A stretch of 64,000 bases of DNA from Candidatus Microthrix subdominans (GTDB lineage: Bacteria; Actinomycetota; Acidimicrobiia; Acidimicrobiales; Microtrichaceae): NCBI GenBank assembly GCA_016719385.1, contig JADJZA010000001.1, forward strand, positions 620,001 through 684,000. Direction: 5' to 3'. Under the pieces are notes generated by a model. The model was not told the DNA's origin. It searched no databases and was given only the letters and a program-made list of their open reading frames with translations. Every line of letters starts with the position of its first letter. Positions within the stretch are counted from its first letter, which is position 1. Below, piece after piece: positions 34,859-43,276 of this stretch. The translations under genes and the position numbers were made by a program.

Positions 34859-35497
34859 ATGTCGCCCATCGTTTTGTCGTCCATGTTGGTCGTGGCCAAC
34901 ATCATGGGCGCCGGCATGATCGTGCCGCAGGTGGTGCGGCTCCGTCGGTATCGCAACACCCGGGGGATCTCGGCGTCGTGGATCGGGGTGGGCCTGGCGA
35001 TGAACCTGTGGTGGGTGGCCTACGGCTTGGCCAGCGGGCTGTGGGGCATCATCCCGGTGTCGGCGGTGGCGTTCCTGCTCTACCTGGTGATGACGGCGCA
35101 GTACGCCGGGATCAACGGCACGACGTCGCTGCGCGGCTGCGTCACCGGGATGGTCGGCGTCGGCATCGTGCCCCTGCCGGCGCTGATCCTGGACGGATGG
35201 GCGACCGCCGGCGTGGTGGTCGGGCTGTGTTACGCCGTGCAGTTCGCACCGGCGGCGCTGACCGCGCTCCGCTCCGACCGGCTCGACGGCGTCTCGCCGA
35301 CCACCTGGGCGATGGCCGGCACCGAGGCCGCCGTCTGGCTGGTCTACGGCGTCAACCAGGGCGACGCGGCGCTGGTGGTCGGCGGAGGAGGTGGGCTGAC
35401 GATGTCCCTCGTCATCCTCATACGCCTCGCCCGGCTCTCCACCCGTCAGCCGACCGTTGTCGACACCGACGCCGAGCTCCTCACGCTGGTCCCCTGA
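34859..35497 (+). CDS. PQ-loop (SWEET/SemiSWEET-like) membrane protein
   Basis: The 212-residue protein is built of hydrophobic helices, about six or seven. The N-terminal repeat has GAGMIVPQVVRLRRYRNTRGIS, the characteristic PQ-loop, and the second half has VQFAPAALTALRSDRLDGVSP, a weaker copy with FAP at the PQ position. Such proteins move sugars or small metabolites across membranes. The start at 34859 follows GAGAGG by 5 bases. It is divergent from the CGNR regulator. The exact helix count and the substrate are uncertain. Confidence 0.8.
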   Translation: MSPIVLSSMLVVANIMGAGMIVPQVVRLRRYRNTRGISASWIGVGLAMNLWWVAYGLASGLWGIIPVSAVAFLLYLVMTAQYAGINGTTSLRGCVTGMVGVGIVPLPALILDGWATAGVVVGLCYAVQFAPAALTALRSDRLDGVSPTTWAMAGTEAAVWLVYGVNQGDAALVVGGGGGLTMSLVILIRLARLSTRQPTVVDTDAELLTLVP

Positions 35498-35578
35498 ACT
35501 CGCGCGTGTGTTCGACCGAGCCCCCACCGGGTACGATCCTCCGAACGCGCCGTGAGCAGTTCGCGTGAGGAGACAGCA

Positions 35579-37043
35579 ATGAAGGAGCGGCGCCGGACGT
35601 CGACATCCAACTTCGGCTCGGGTGCCCGTGAGGCCCACGACGCGTCGGCCTTTTACGAGCGCTTCAGCACCCCCGAGCTGTCCGACGACGACACCGTGCT
35701 CGCCCCCGAGCCGGTGGCCGAGCCCTTCGTCTGCGGCGACGCCCGCAACATGGCCCAGGTGACGGACGGCTCGGTGGCCCTCGTCGTCACCTCGCCGCCG
35801 TACTTCGCCGGCAAGCAGTACGAGGAGGAGTTGGAGCGGGACGGTGTGCCCGCCTCGTACCTGGAATACCTCGACATGCTGCGCTCAGTGTTCGCCGAGT
35901 GCGTCCGCACCCTCGAGCCCGGAGGTCGCATCGCCGTCAACGTCGCCAACCTCGGTCGCAAGCCCTACCGCAGCCTGTCGGCCGACGTCATCGGCATCCT
36001 CTCCGAGCTCGGGCTGCTGCTGCGGGGCGAGCTGATCTGGCAGAAGGCGGAGGGCGCCACCGGTTCGTGCGCCTGGGGGTCGTTTCGCAGCGCCGCCAAC
36101 CCGGTGCTGCGCGACATCACCGAGCGGGTGATCGTCGCCAGCAAGGGCCGCTTCAGCCGGGCCCGCACCGCCAGCCAGCGCGAGGCCGAAGGCCTGCCCT
36201 TCGAAAACACCCTGATGACCGAGGACTTCATGGCCCTTACCCTCGACGTGTGGAACATGCCAACCGAGAGTGCCAAGCGGGTGGGCCACCCGGCGCCGTT
36301 CCCGGTCGAGCTACCCGAGCAGCTCATCCGTTTGTACACCTACAAGAACGATCTGGTACTCGACCCGTTCCTGGGCAGCGGGTCGACCGCGGTCGCTGCG
36401 GCGGCGCTGGGCCGCCGCTATGTCGGCTACGACCTCGACCCGGCCTACGTTGAGATCGCCCGTAGCCGGGTCGCCGAGCTCGACGGGCAGGCAACGGAGC
36501 CGCCACCTACCTCGCCGCCACCCAAGACGGCCACCGCACCCGATGACCCTGCACCCGACAATTTTGCCCGGCGGGCCGGCCAGGAGGGCAAGGCGGCCGC
36601 AAAGCTGGCGGCCGAGGTGCTCGAGCGGGCCGGGTTTGAGGTGGTCGCCACCAACAAGCGGATCGCCAGGGCGGGGGTGAGTATCAGCTTTGTCGTCGCC
36701 GATGCGGCCGGCGATGAGTGGTACGTCGACGTTCCCGGCGCCAACACCACCCACCGCGGCGGCCTGTTGCGCCGCGACACGGTGTGGAAGACGCTCGGCC
36801 CACGCACTGCGCGGGGCGACGCCGTCGATTCCGTTGCTGCTGTTGACCACCAGCGTGCCCCGACCCAAGAGCGAGGGCGACCGGGCGTTGCGGGCCGCCG
36901 GGCCGAAGGCCTTCTTCGACGCCATCGAGATGCTCGACGAGGACGGTCGGGCCCGCCTGGCCCAGTACTGCGCCGTCGGCGCCGTCCCCGGCGGTCCGTT
37001 GGCGGGGTTCTGGACTGCACGGGAGCTGACCCCGCTGGTTTGA
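35579..37043 (+). CDS. DNA methyltransferase (beta class, SPPY type) with C-terminal extension, frameshifted
   Basis: The N-terminal 300 residues are an adenine/cytosine methyltransferase in the beta order. Motif IV TSPPYFAGKQY comes first, then the SAM-binding motif I FLGSGSTAVAAAALGRRYVGYD. SPPY suggests N4-cytosine. A C-terminal part of about 200 residues (NFARRAGQEGKAA, VVATNKRIARAGVSISFVVAD, VDVPGANTTHRGGL, DTVWKTLG) has no assigned family. After WKTLG the normal continuation (HALRGATPSIPLLLLTT, FFDAIEMLDEDGRARL) lies in another frame; removing one C from GGCCC at 36799-36801 restores it. The frame ends at TGA 37041. GTGAGGAGA lies 5 bases before ATG 35579. No partner restriction gene is visible. 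Confidence 0.8.
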
Positions 37044-37056
37044 CCGACCCGACCGC

Positions 37057-37473
37057 TCAGGCGGTGGCGGCCTCGAAGACGATCGCGTCGGCCTGCCAGT
37101 AGGCGCGCAGCGCCAGAATTCGGCCGTCATCGCGGACCCGGTAGGTGTAGACGCCCTCGACGATCGCCCGGCTGCCGTCGGGGAGGGTGGTCGTGATCGT
37201 GCCCACGTTGGCCACCTCGCTACCGCAGGCATAGCTCTCGCGGATATCGAAGTCGATCCGGTTCGGGCCGATGACCGTGTCGTAGAAGGCGGCGATGGCT
37301 TCGGGCCCGCGGTGGCCCGCGCCCTCGGGGTCGAACATCGAGGGCCCGATCGGATCCTCGACGACGGCGTTGTCGGCGAACAGCGCCAGCCAAGCGCTGC
37401 GGTCGCCTGCCGCCACGGCGGCCATCGAGGCCTGTGCCGCCGCCCGAGCGGGGTGTTCAAACGGCTCGCTCAT
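37057..37473 (-). CDS. SnoaL-like (NTF2-fold) protein
   Basis: The 138-residue protein starts with a long helix (HPARAAAQASMAAVAAGDRSAW), then LFADNAVVEDPIGPSMFDPEG and the beta strands of a cone-shaped NTF2/SnoaL fold, ending YWQADAIVFEAATA. Such folds bind hydrophobic ligands or act as isomerases and cyclases. The ATG at 37473 overlaps the stop of the LLM oxidoreductase by 4 bases, so it is co-translated and probably acts on the same metabolite. The substrate is unknown. Confidence 0.82.
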   Translation of the reverse strand: MSEPFEHPARAAAQASMAAVAAGDRSAWLALFADNAVVEDPIGPSMFDPEGAGHRGPEAIAAFYDTVIGPNRIDFDIRESYACGSEVANVGTITTTLPDGSRAIVEGVYTYRVRDDGRILALRAYWQADAIVFEAATA

Positions 37474-38357
37474 CGCTTTGCCATCGGGGCGATCACCTCG
37501 TCGCCGAACCGGGCGACCGCCTCGTCCTGGGCCTTGGGATCCTCGGGGTCGTCGCCGTAGAAGTACCACGGCACGGTGATCACCTCGGTGACGCCCAGCG
37601 CCGCCAGCTCCTCCATCGCGTCGACGGTCGGGGCGACGATCGGCGTCAGCTTCACCTCGAAACGCTCCGCCGGCACCCGCACGTCATCGCCCAACTGCTC
37701 GCGCAGCTCGCCCAGCCGTCCGATGACCTCCCGCACGGCTGCGAGGTCGCCCTGTGCTCCGATCCAACCGTCGCCCCGCAGCAGCGCCCGCCGCAGCCCA
37801 GCGTTGGAATGGCCCCCGATATGGATCGGGACGCTCGGCTCGGCGGCGGGGTCCATGCGCATCCGGTCAAAGTCGTAGAAGCGGCCGTGGTGTTCCACCC
37901 ACCCGCCGGCCAGCACCTTGCGCATCACGTCGACCTGCTCGTCGAGTCGGACGCCGCGCGTCGACATGTCCTGGCCGAGCCAGGCGAACTCCTCGGGGAT
38001 CCAGCTGAGCCCGACGCCGAGCTCGATCCGCCCGGGAAACATGGCAGCGGCCGAGCCGACCGTTTTTGCCATCAGCAGCGGATGGCGCAGCGCCAACTTG
38101 GTGACGTTGGTGCCCAGCATGAGGCGCTCCGTGGAGGCGGCGATGGCGGGGATCGCCACCCACGGATCGACCCAGTCGGCGTCGGAGGGCCAGAAGCGCT
38201 GGCCGTCGGCGCTGTAGGGGTACTTTGCCGACACCTCCTCCGGATAGAACACCGATTCGGGCATGGTCACCCCGTGCCAGCCAGCGGCCTCGGCCGCCTT
38301 GGACAGGGCCACAATGCGGCCGGGCTGGGTCATGGCAAGGGCGAGGCTGAAGCGCAC
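37470..38357 (-). CDS. LLM-class F420-dependent oxidoreductase
   Basis: The 295-residue protein is a luciferase-like TIM barrel. RFSLALAMTQPGRIVALSKAAEAAGW opens it, TNVTKLALRHPLLMAKTVGSAAAM is in the middle, and RIELGVGLSWIPEEFAWLGQD and VPIHIGGHSNAGLRRAL mark the cofactor-binding phosphate region. Actinobacterial members usually use coenzyme F420. It is 4 bases from the SnoaL-like gene (overlap) and about 25 bases downstream of the aminotransferase on the same strand. The reaction is unknown. Confidence 0.88.
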   Translation of the reverse strand: MRFSLALAMTQPGRIVALSKAAEAAGWHGVTMPESVFYPEEVSAKYPYSADGQRFWPSDADWVDPWVAIPAIAASTERLMLGTNVTKLALRHPLLMAKTVGSAAAMFPGRIELGVGLSWIPEEFAWLGQDMSTRGVRLDEQVDVMRKVLAGGWVEHHGRFYDFDRMRMDPAAEPSVPIHIGGHSNAGLRRALLRGDGWIGAQGDLAAVREVIGRLGELREQLGDDVRVPAERFEVKLTPIVAPTVDAMEELAALGVTEVITVPWYFYGDDPEDPKAQDEAVARFGDEVIAPMAKR

Positions 38358-38382
38358 CGCGCCAGTCTGCCTCAGGCGTCGA

Positions 38383-39624
38383 TCATCGTGCGCCGCGTCG
38401 CCTCCCGAGGAATCGCTCCAGGCGGCCCAGCGCGTCGATCAGCGTGTCCTCGGGCGGGAGGGTCACGATGCGAAAATGGTCGGGTGTGACCAGGTTGAAC
38501 CCGGTGCCGTGCACCAACAGCACGCGTTCGGCCCGCAGAAAGTCGAGCACGAACTGCTCGTCGGACTCGATGCCGTACATCGCCGTGTCGATCCGGGGGA
38601 ACAGGTACAGCGCCCCCTTGGGCATCGTGCACGATACGCCGGGGATCGACGTCAGCAGGTCGTGGGCCACGTTGCGCTGGCGGGCGAGCCTGCCACCCGG
38701 CGCAACGAGCGCTGCGATGCTCTGACGGCCGCCGAGCGCGGTCTGGATGACGTGCTGGGCGGGCACGTTGGCGCACAGTCGCATGTTGGCCAGCATGTCG
38801 ATGCCCGACAGATAGTCCGTGGCCCGCTCGACCGGCCCCGAGATCGCCAGCCACCCGGATCGGTATCCCGCCACCCGGTACGCCTTGGACAGCCCGTTGA
38901 ACGTCAGCGTCAACACGTCGGGGGCCATCGCTGCGGCCAGGGTGTGCTTGGCGTCGTCGTAGAGCACCTTGTCGTAGATCTCATCCGCGCACAGCACCAG
39001 CCCGTGGCGCGCCGCAATGTCGGCCAGGCCCCGCACCACCTCCTCCGGATACACCGCACCGGTCGGGTTGTTGGGGTTGATGACCACCAGGGCAACCGTG
39101 GACGAGGTGATCTTGGATTCGATGTCGGCCAGGTCGGGTGCCCAGTCGGCGCCCTCATCGCACACGTAGTGCACCGGGCGACCGCCCGACAGCGTCACCG
39201 CAGCGGTCCACAACGGGTAGTCGGGGGAGGGGATCAGCACCTCGTCGCCGTTGTTCAACAGCGCCGACATCGCCATGGCGATCAGCTCGGACACCCCGTT
39301 GCCCAGGTACACCCGGTCGACGTCGAAGCCGCCGAAGCCGCGTTCCTCGTAGTGCTGCACGATCGCTCGCCGGGCGGACAGGATGCCTTTGGAGTCGGAG
39401 TACCCCTGTGCATGGGGCAACTCGCGGATGTAGTCCTGTTGGATCTCGTCGGGGGCGTTGAACCCGAACGGGGCCGGGTTGCCGATGTTGAGCTTGAGGA
39501 TGTGGTGGCCCTCATCCTCCAAGCGCTGGGCCTCGGCGAGGACGGGCCCGCGAATGTCGTAGAGCACGTCGGCCAGCTTGTCGGACTTCTTCCAGCGCAG
39601 GTTGGTGTGGGCCATCGCCACCAT
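38383..39624 (-). CDS. PLP-dependent aminotransferase (AlaT/AlaA-like)
   Basis: The 413-residue class I aminotransferase contains the cofactor-binding landmarks ILKLNIGNPAPFGF, YSDSKGILSARRAI, the INPNNPTGA loop, DEIYDKVLYDD, and the Schiff-base Lys in LSKAYRVAGYRSGW. The order and length match alanine aminotransferase-like enzymes that make alanine from pyruvate and glutamate. The start is ATG 39624, with another ATG three codons later. The neighbouring TrmH-family gene is 25 bases upstream on the same strand. Substrate specificity is inferred. Confidence 0.9.
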   Translation of the reverse strand: MVAMAHTNLRWKKSDKLADVLYDIRGPVLAEAQRLEDEGHHILKLNIGNPAPFGFNAPDEIQQDYIRELPHAQGYSDSKGILSARRAIVQHYEERGFGGFDVDRVYLGNGVSELIAMAMSALLNNGDEVLIPSPDYPLWTAAVTLSGGRPVHYVCDEGADWAPDLADIESKITSSTVALVVINPNNPTGAVYPEEVVRGLADIAARHGLVLCADEIYDKVLYDDAKHTLAAAMAPDVLTLTFNGLSKAYRVAGYRSGWLAISGPVERATDYLSGIDMLANMRLCANVPAQHVIQTALGGRQSIAALVAPGGRLARQRNVAHDLLTSIPGVSCTMPKGALYLFPRIDTAMYGIESDEQFVLDFLRAERVLLVHGTGFNLVTPDHFRIVTLPPEDTLIDALGRLERFLGRRRGAR

Positions 39625-39649
39625 GCTGCCGGGGGAACGGTGCCCGCGG

Positions 39650-40493
39650 CTACTCCAATTTCCGCATCGACAGGCGATAGAGCGCGATCGCTGCGGTGGC
39701 CGCCACGTTGAGCGAGTCCGAACCGTCGGCGATCGGGATGCTCACCAGCTCGTCGCAGCCCGACCTGCCGTGCTCACCCAGGCCGGGACCCTCCGATCCG
39801 ACGATCAGCACCGTCGGTTGGGCCGGGCGTTGCGCCAGGTCCTCCAGGGTGGTCGGCCCCTCGGGGGACAGGCCCACCCGGCGCCAGCCGGAGGCTCCCA
39901 GCCGGGCGAGGGCGTCGCCGTGTTGATCGCTCACCCACCCCAGCACGGCGCTGGCCCCCGACGACACCCGCACGCAGCGCCGATACAGCGGATCGGCCGT
40001 ACCAGGCCCGACGATGACGCCGTCGACGCCGAGTGCCGAGGCGCTGCGAAAGATGGCACCGACGTTCTCGGTGTCGGTCAAAGCGTCGAGGTAGACGAGC
40101 AGCGCAGCGCCGTCGGCCAGCTCGGCGATGCTGAGCGGAGCCGGGCGCGCCACCACCGCAAGCACACCGCGGTGCACCGGAAATCCGGCCACCTGGGATG
40201 CCATCGCCTCGCTGACCACGTATCGCGGACCGGCGTACCCGGCCAGGTAGCTGCGCGCCGCCTCCACCCTGCGGTCGGTGAGCAGCACCGACAGCACCGG
40301 AGCGCCGACGGCGATCAGACGCTCGAGCACGTAGTGGCCCTCGGCGAGAAACCGGCCGTGCGGGGCGTCGGGCCGCGACCGGCTCGCCCGCGCCGAAGGA
40401 ACCGTTGCGCAGCGCCCGGTCGGTCAGGCGTCGATAGGGCGCCAAGCGGGGGTCGTCGGCATCGTCGACGCCGATCTCACTCGGCGGCCCCAC
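39650..40493 (-). CDS. TrmH-family RNA 2'-O-methyltransferase, frameshifted near its N-terminus
   Basis: The C-terminal SpoU domain is complete: NVGAIFRSASALG (motif 1), LIVGSEGPGL (motif 2) and SDSLNVAATAAIALY (motif 3), which form the knotted SAM site and modify a ribose in RNA. The N-terminal 50 residues (DDPRLAPYRRLTDRALRN) lie in one frame from GTG 40493, and RFLAEGHYVLERL lies in the next. Removing one C from the minus-strand GGCCC (GGG at 40370-40372) joins them as GEPVAADAPHGRFLAEGH. If the frameshift is real, translation could restart at the GTG at 40330, giving a shortened enzyme. It starts 2 bases after panD. Target RNA unknown. Confidence 0.8.
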
Positions 40494-40495
40494 CG

Positions 40496-40894
40496 TTAGT
40501 TGTTGGCGACGTTTTCGGGGACGGCGCCGGCGGGGTTGTCGTCGACGAGGATCACCTGGTTGTGGTCGCCGACATGCACGACCGTGGCCTCGTAGTTCTC
40601 GAGCTCGGCCTCGTCGTATTCGGCGTAGCTGATGATGATCACCTTGTCGCCGGTGTGCACCAGGCGAGCTGCCGCCCCGTTGAGACAGATCGTGCCCGAG
40701 CCACGCTCGCCCTCGATCACATAGGTCTCGAGCCGGGCCCCGTTGTCGATGTCGACGATGGCCACCTGCTCCCCGTTGAGCAGGTCGGCCAGCTCCATCA
40801 GCTCGACGTCGATCGTGACCGAACCCACGTAGTGCAGGTTGGCGTCGGTCACCGTGGCGCGATGGATCTTGGACTTGAGCATGCGACGGCGCAC
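40496..40894 (-). CDS. panD: aspartate 1-decarboxylase proenzyme
   Basis: The enzyme makes beta-alanine from aspartate for pantothenate and coenzyme A. The 132-residue product has the conserved lysine-rich start MLKSKIHRATVTDA, the self-cleavage site HYVGSVTID (the Gly-Ser bond yields the pyruvoyl group), NGARLETYVI, GTICLNGAAARL, and GDKVIIISYAE. The GTG at 40894 is preferred over the ATG 12 bases later because GGGAGG lies at a good distance from GTG. It is followed by the TrmH-family gene after 2 bases and is divergent from another TrmH-like gene. Confidence 0.95.
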   Translation of the reverse strand: MRRRMLKSKIHRATVTDANLHYVGSVTIDVELMELADLLNGEQVAIVDIDNGARLETYVIEGERGSGTICLNGAAARLVHTGDKVIIISYAEYDEAELENYEATVVHVGDHNQVILVDDNPAGAVPENVANN

Positions 40895-41016
40895 GGTGGT
40901 TCCTCCCGATGGTGGAAACTCAATGGTGGACGCCCGAAGCGGGTCGCCCCCTTGTCCAATCATTGTAGACGTTGGCGCAGTTGCATCCGGGCACGGGCAC
41001 TCACCACGCTGTCGGC

Positions 41017-41655
41017 GTGGCCGACGCTGAACATCCCGACCCGGTCGAACGCGAGGTCGGCGTGGGCCCCCACCCGCAGCCGTGGCCGGAGGGGGAGTGG
41101 TTCGACCCTGAACTGCTGCGCGACGGTGACCGGCGCAACGTGGTCGATCGCTACCGCTACTGGCGCACCGGAGCGGTGCGCGCCGACCTGGACCGCAGCC
41201 GTCACCCGTTTCATGTGGCGATCGAGAACTGGCAGCACGACGCCAATATCGGCTCGATCGTGCGCACGGCCAACGCTTTTCTGGCCGCCGAGGTGCACAT
41301 CGTCGGCCGCCGCCGCTGGAACCGTCGTGGGGCGATGATGACCGACCGCTACCAGCACGTGCGCCACCACGATGACGTTGGCGAGCTGCTCGCGTGGGCT
41401 CGCCGGCACGATCTGGCCGTGGTCGCCGTCGACAACACCCCATCGTCCAAACCGCTGGAATCGTTCGAGTTGCCCGAGCGGGTGGTGTTGCTCTTTGGCC
41501 AGGAGGGCCCAGGGCTCAGCGACGAGGCGGTTGCTGGCGCAACGGCGACGTATTCGATCGCCCAGTTCGGCTCGACCCGCTCGATCAACGCTTCGGTCGC
41601 CGCCGGCATTGCCATGCACGCCTGGATTCGGGCCCATGCCGGCGCAGCGGGCTGA
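41017..41655 (+). CDS. TrmH/SpoU-like RNA methyltransferase
   Basis: This 212-residue SpoU-domain protein is distinct from the copy at 39650-40493. It has the motif HDANIGSIVRTANAF (motif 1), VVLLFGQEGPGLSDEA (motif 2) and QFGSTRSINASVAAGIAMHAW (motif 3). The preceding region has WFDPELLRDGDRRNVVDRYRYW. The knotted fold transfers methyl from SAM to a 2'-OH in tRNA or rRNA. The start is not certain: GTG 41017 is used, though a TTG at 40972 is in frame. It is divergent from panD. Confidence 0.85.
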   Translation: MADAEHPDPVEREVGVGPHPQPWPEGEWFDPELLRDGDRRNVVDRYRYWRTGAVRADLDRSRHPFHVAIENWQHDANIGSIVRTANAFLAAEVHIVGRRRWNRRGAMMTDRYQHVRHHDDVGELLAWARRHDLAVVAVDNTPSSKPLESFELPERVVLLFGQEGPGLSDEAVAGATATYSIAQFGSTRSINASVAAGIAMHAWIRAHAGAAG

Positions 41656-41725
41656 GCATTCCATCAGCGCAGCACCCTCACGCCGAAGCGCCGGGTGGAT
41701 GCCTACCTAGGATGACCGGTGATCT

Positions 41726-43258
41726 ATGAGTGACCCGAACGCCCCGCAGGGCCCGCCCACCGGAGAGACGCCGCCCTTGGGTGGCTGGACGAGCGGGTCG
41801 CGGCCCGGCGCAGAGCTTCCGGCCCGACCGCCGGTGGCGGCTTCGGCGGTTCCGCCCACCGAGGCACCCCCCGCCTGGGCGGCACCGACACCCGAGGGCG
41901 AACCCAGACGACCTTCGACCGGCGCCCTGATCGCAGCGCTTGCGGCAGTGGTTGCCGTCATCCTGCTCGCCGGGGGCCTGGCGATCGTGCTGGCCGACTC
42001 CAACGAGCAGGCCCGGATCGGGGCCCAGCCGCGCCGGAGCGCACCGACGACCGCCTCTCCGCCACCGAGTACCGCCCCTCCGGGTGGCCTGGGCGAGGTG
42101 CTCGGCGGAGACGACCCTGGGGCGTCGCCGAGCACGACCCAGCCGGACACGACAGCGCCGACCACCAGCCCGCCGGCCAACGCCGATCCGAACGCCGAGG
42201 CCACCGTTGATGAGGTGGTCGCCTTCATCGAGAAGACGCGGGGGGCGAAGTTCACAACGCGCCCCGACGTCGAATTCAAGGACGACGCCGAATTCGAAAA
42301 GGGCCTGCTGGCCGACTTCGACGAGCAGCGTGAGGACCTCGAGGACGCTCAGGTGCTCTACCACGCCCTCGGCTTGCTGCCGGCCGACGTCGACCTGGCC
42401 GAGACGATGAAGTCGGCGCTCGGCTTGGGGGTGGTGGGCTACTACGACCCGGAAACCAAGGAGATGGTGGTACGGGGTACCGAGATCACCCCGTACGTGC
42501 GCACCGTGTTGGCCCACGAGCTGACCCACGCGTTCGATGATCAGCGCTACAACTTGGACCGCCCCAAGCTCGACGACGCCACCGACGAGACCGGATATGG
42601 GTTCACCGTGCTCACCGAGGGGTCGGCCAGCTACGTCGAGGACGCCTACCGGGAGCAGATGACGTCGTCCGAGCAGCAAGCGGCGTCCGCCGAGGAGCTG
42701 CAGGCTGGGTCGGACCCGGCGATCTTCGACATCCCGATCGTCATCCTGTCGCTGCTGACGGCGCCCTACACCCAGGGACTGCCCCTGGTGGAGGCCATCG
42801 TCGACAACGGGAGCGTCCAGTCGATCGGCGACGCCTTCGCCGAGCCGCCGACCACGTCGGAAGAGGTGATGACCCCAGAGAAGTACCTCAAGAGCGAGGG
42901 CTCGGTCGAGGTGCCAAAGCCGAAGGCCGACGGCGAGGTGGTGGAGTCGGGCGTCTTCGGGCAGCTGGGATTCACCACGCTGCTGACCAACGGCCTCCGC
43001 CTCAACGACCCGGCGCCGGGCACCGAAGGCTGGGCCGGCGACAGCTTCGTGACCTGGCAGGACGACTCCGACCGTGCATGCGTGCGCATCGACTCCAAGC
43101 TGGACTCCGCCGACGATGCCAAGGAACTGAAGGACGGGCTTGACGACTGGGCCAAGAAGGCTCCGGTCGAAGCCCAGATACAAGCGAACGGTGACGAGCT
43201 GAAGCTGACCAGCTGCGCCACCGACGCCAGCTCGGGTGGCTCTTCCTCCGGCTTGTAA
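41726..43258 (+). CDS. membrane-anchored zincin-like metallopeptidase candidate
   Basis: The 510-residue protein has a proline-rich cytoplasmic N-terminus, one membrane segment (about 68-88, ALIAALAAVVAVILLAGGLAIV) and a Thr/Pro/Ser-rich stalk (about 105-155). An extracytoplasmic domain has VLAHELTHAFDDQRYN: HELTH is the zinc-binding HExxH motif with a candidate third ligand further on. Homology beyond the motif is not assigned. It is likely an exposed peptidase at the cell surface, inferred only. A TAGGAT box (41708-41713) precedes the ATG by 12 bases, giving a very short leader. It lies between a TrmH-like gene and a DUF222 gene. Confidence 0.8.
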   Translation: MSDPNAPQGPPTGETPPLGGWTSGSRPGAELPARPPVAASAVPPTEAPPAWAAPTPEGEPRRPSTGALIAALAAVVAVILLAGGLAIVLADSNEQARIGAQPRRSAPTTASPPPSTAPPGGLGEVLGGDDPGASPSTTQPDTTAPTTSPPANADPNAEATVDEVVAFIEKTRGAKFTTRPDVEFKDDAEFEKGLLADFDEQREDLEDAQVLYHALGLLPADVDLAETMKSALGLGVVGYYDPETKEMVVRGTEITPYVRTVLAHELTHAFDDQRYNLDRPKLDDATDETGYGFTVLTEGSASYVEDAYREQMTSSEQQAASAEELQAGSDPAIFDIPIVILSLLTAPYTQGLPLVEAIVDNGSVQSIGDAFAEPPTTSEEVMTPEKYLKSEGSVEVPKPKADGEVVESGVFGQLGFTTLLTNGLRLNDPAPGTEGWAGDSFVTWQDDSDRACVRIDSKLDSADDAKELKDGLDDWAKKAPVEAQIQANGDELKLTSCATDASSGGSSSGL

Positions 43259-43276
43259 CTGCCACGAGGGGTTCGC

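Noticed and set aside
40896..41016. Riboswitch or structured leader before panD
   Set aside because: Only a 4-bp stem (CCCG-AAG-CGGG) and weak promoter-like TACAAT on the minus strand were found, which is not enough for a call.
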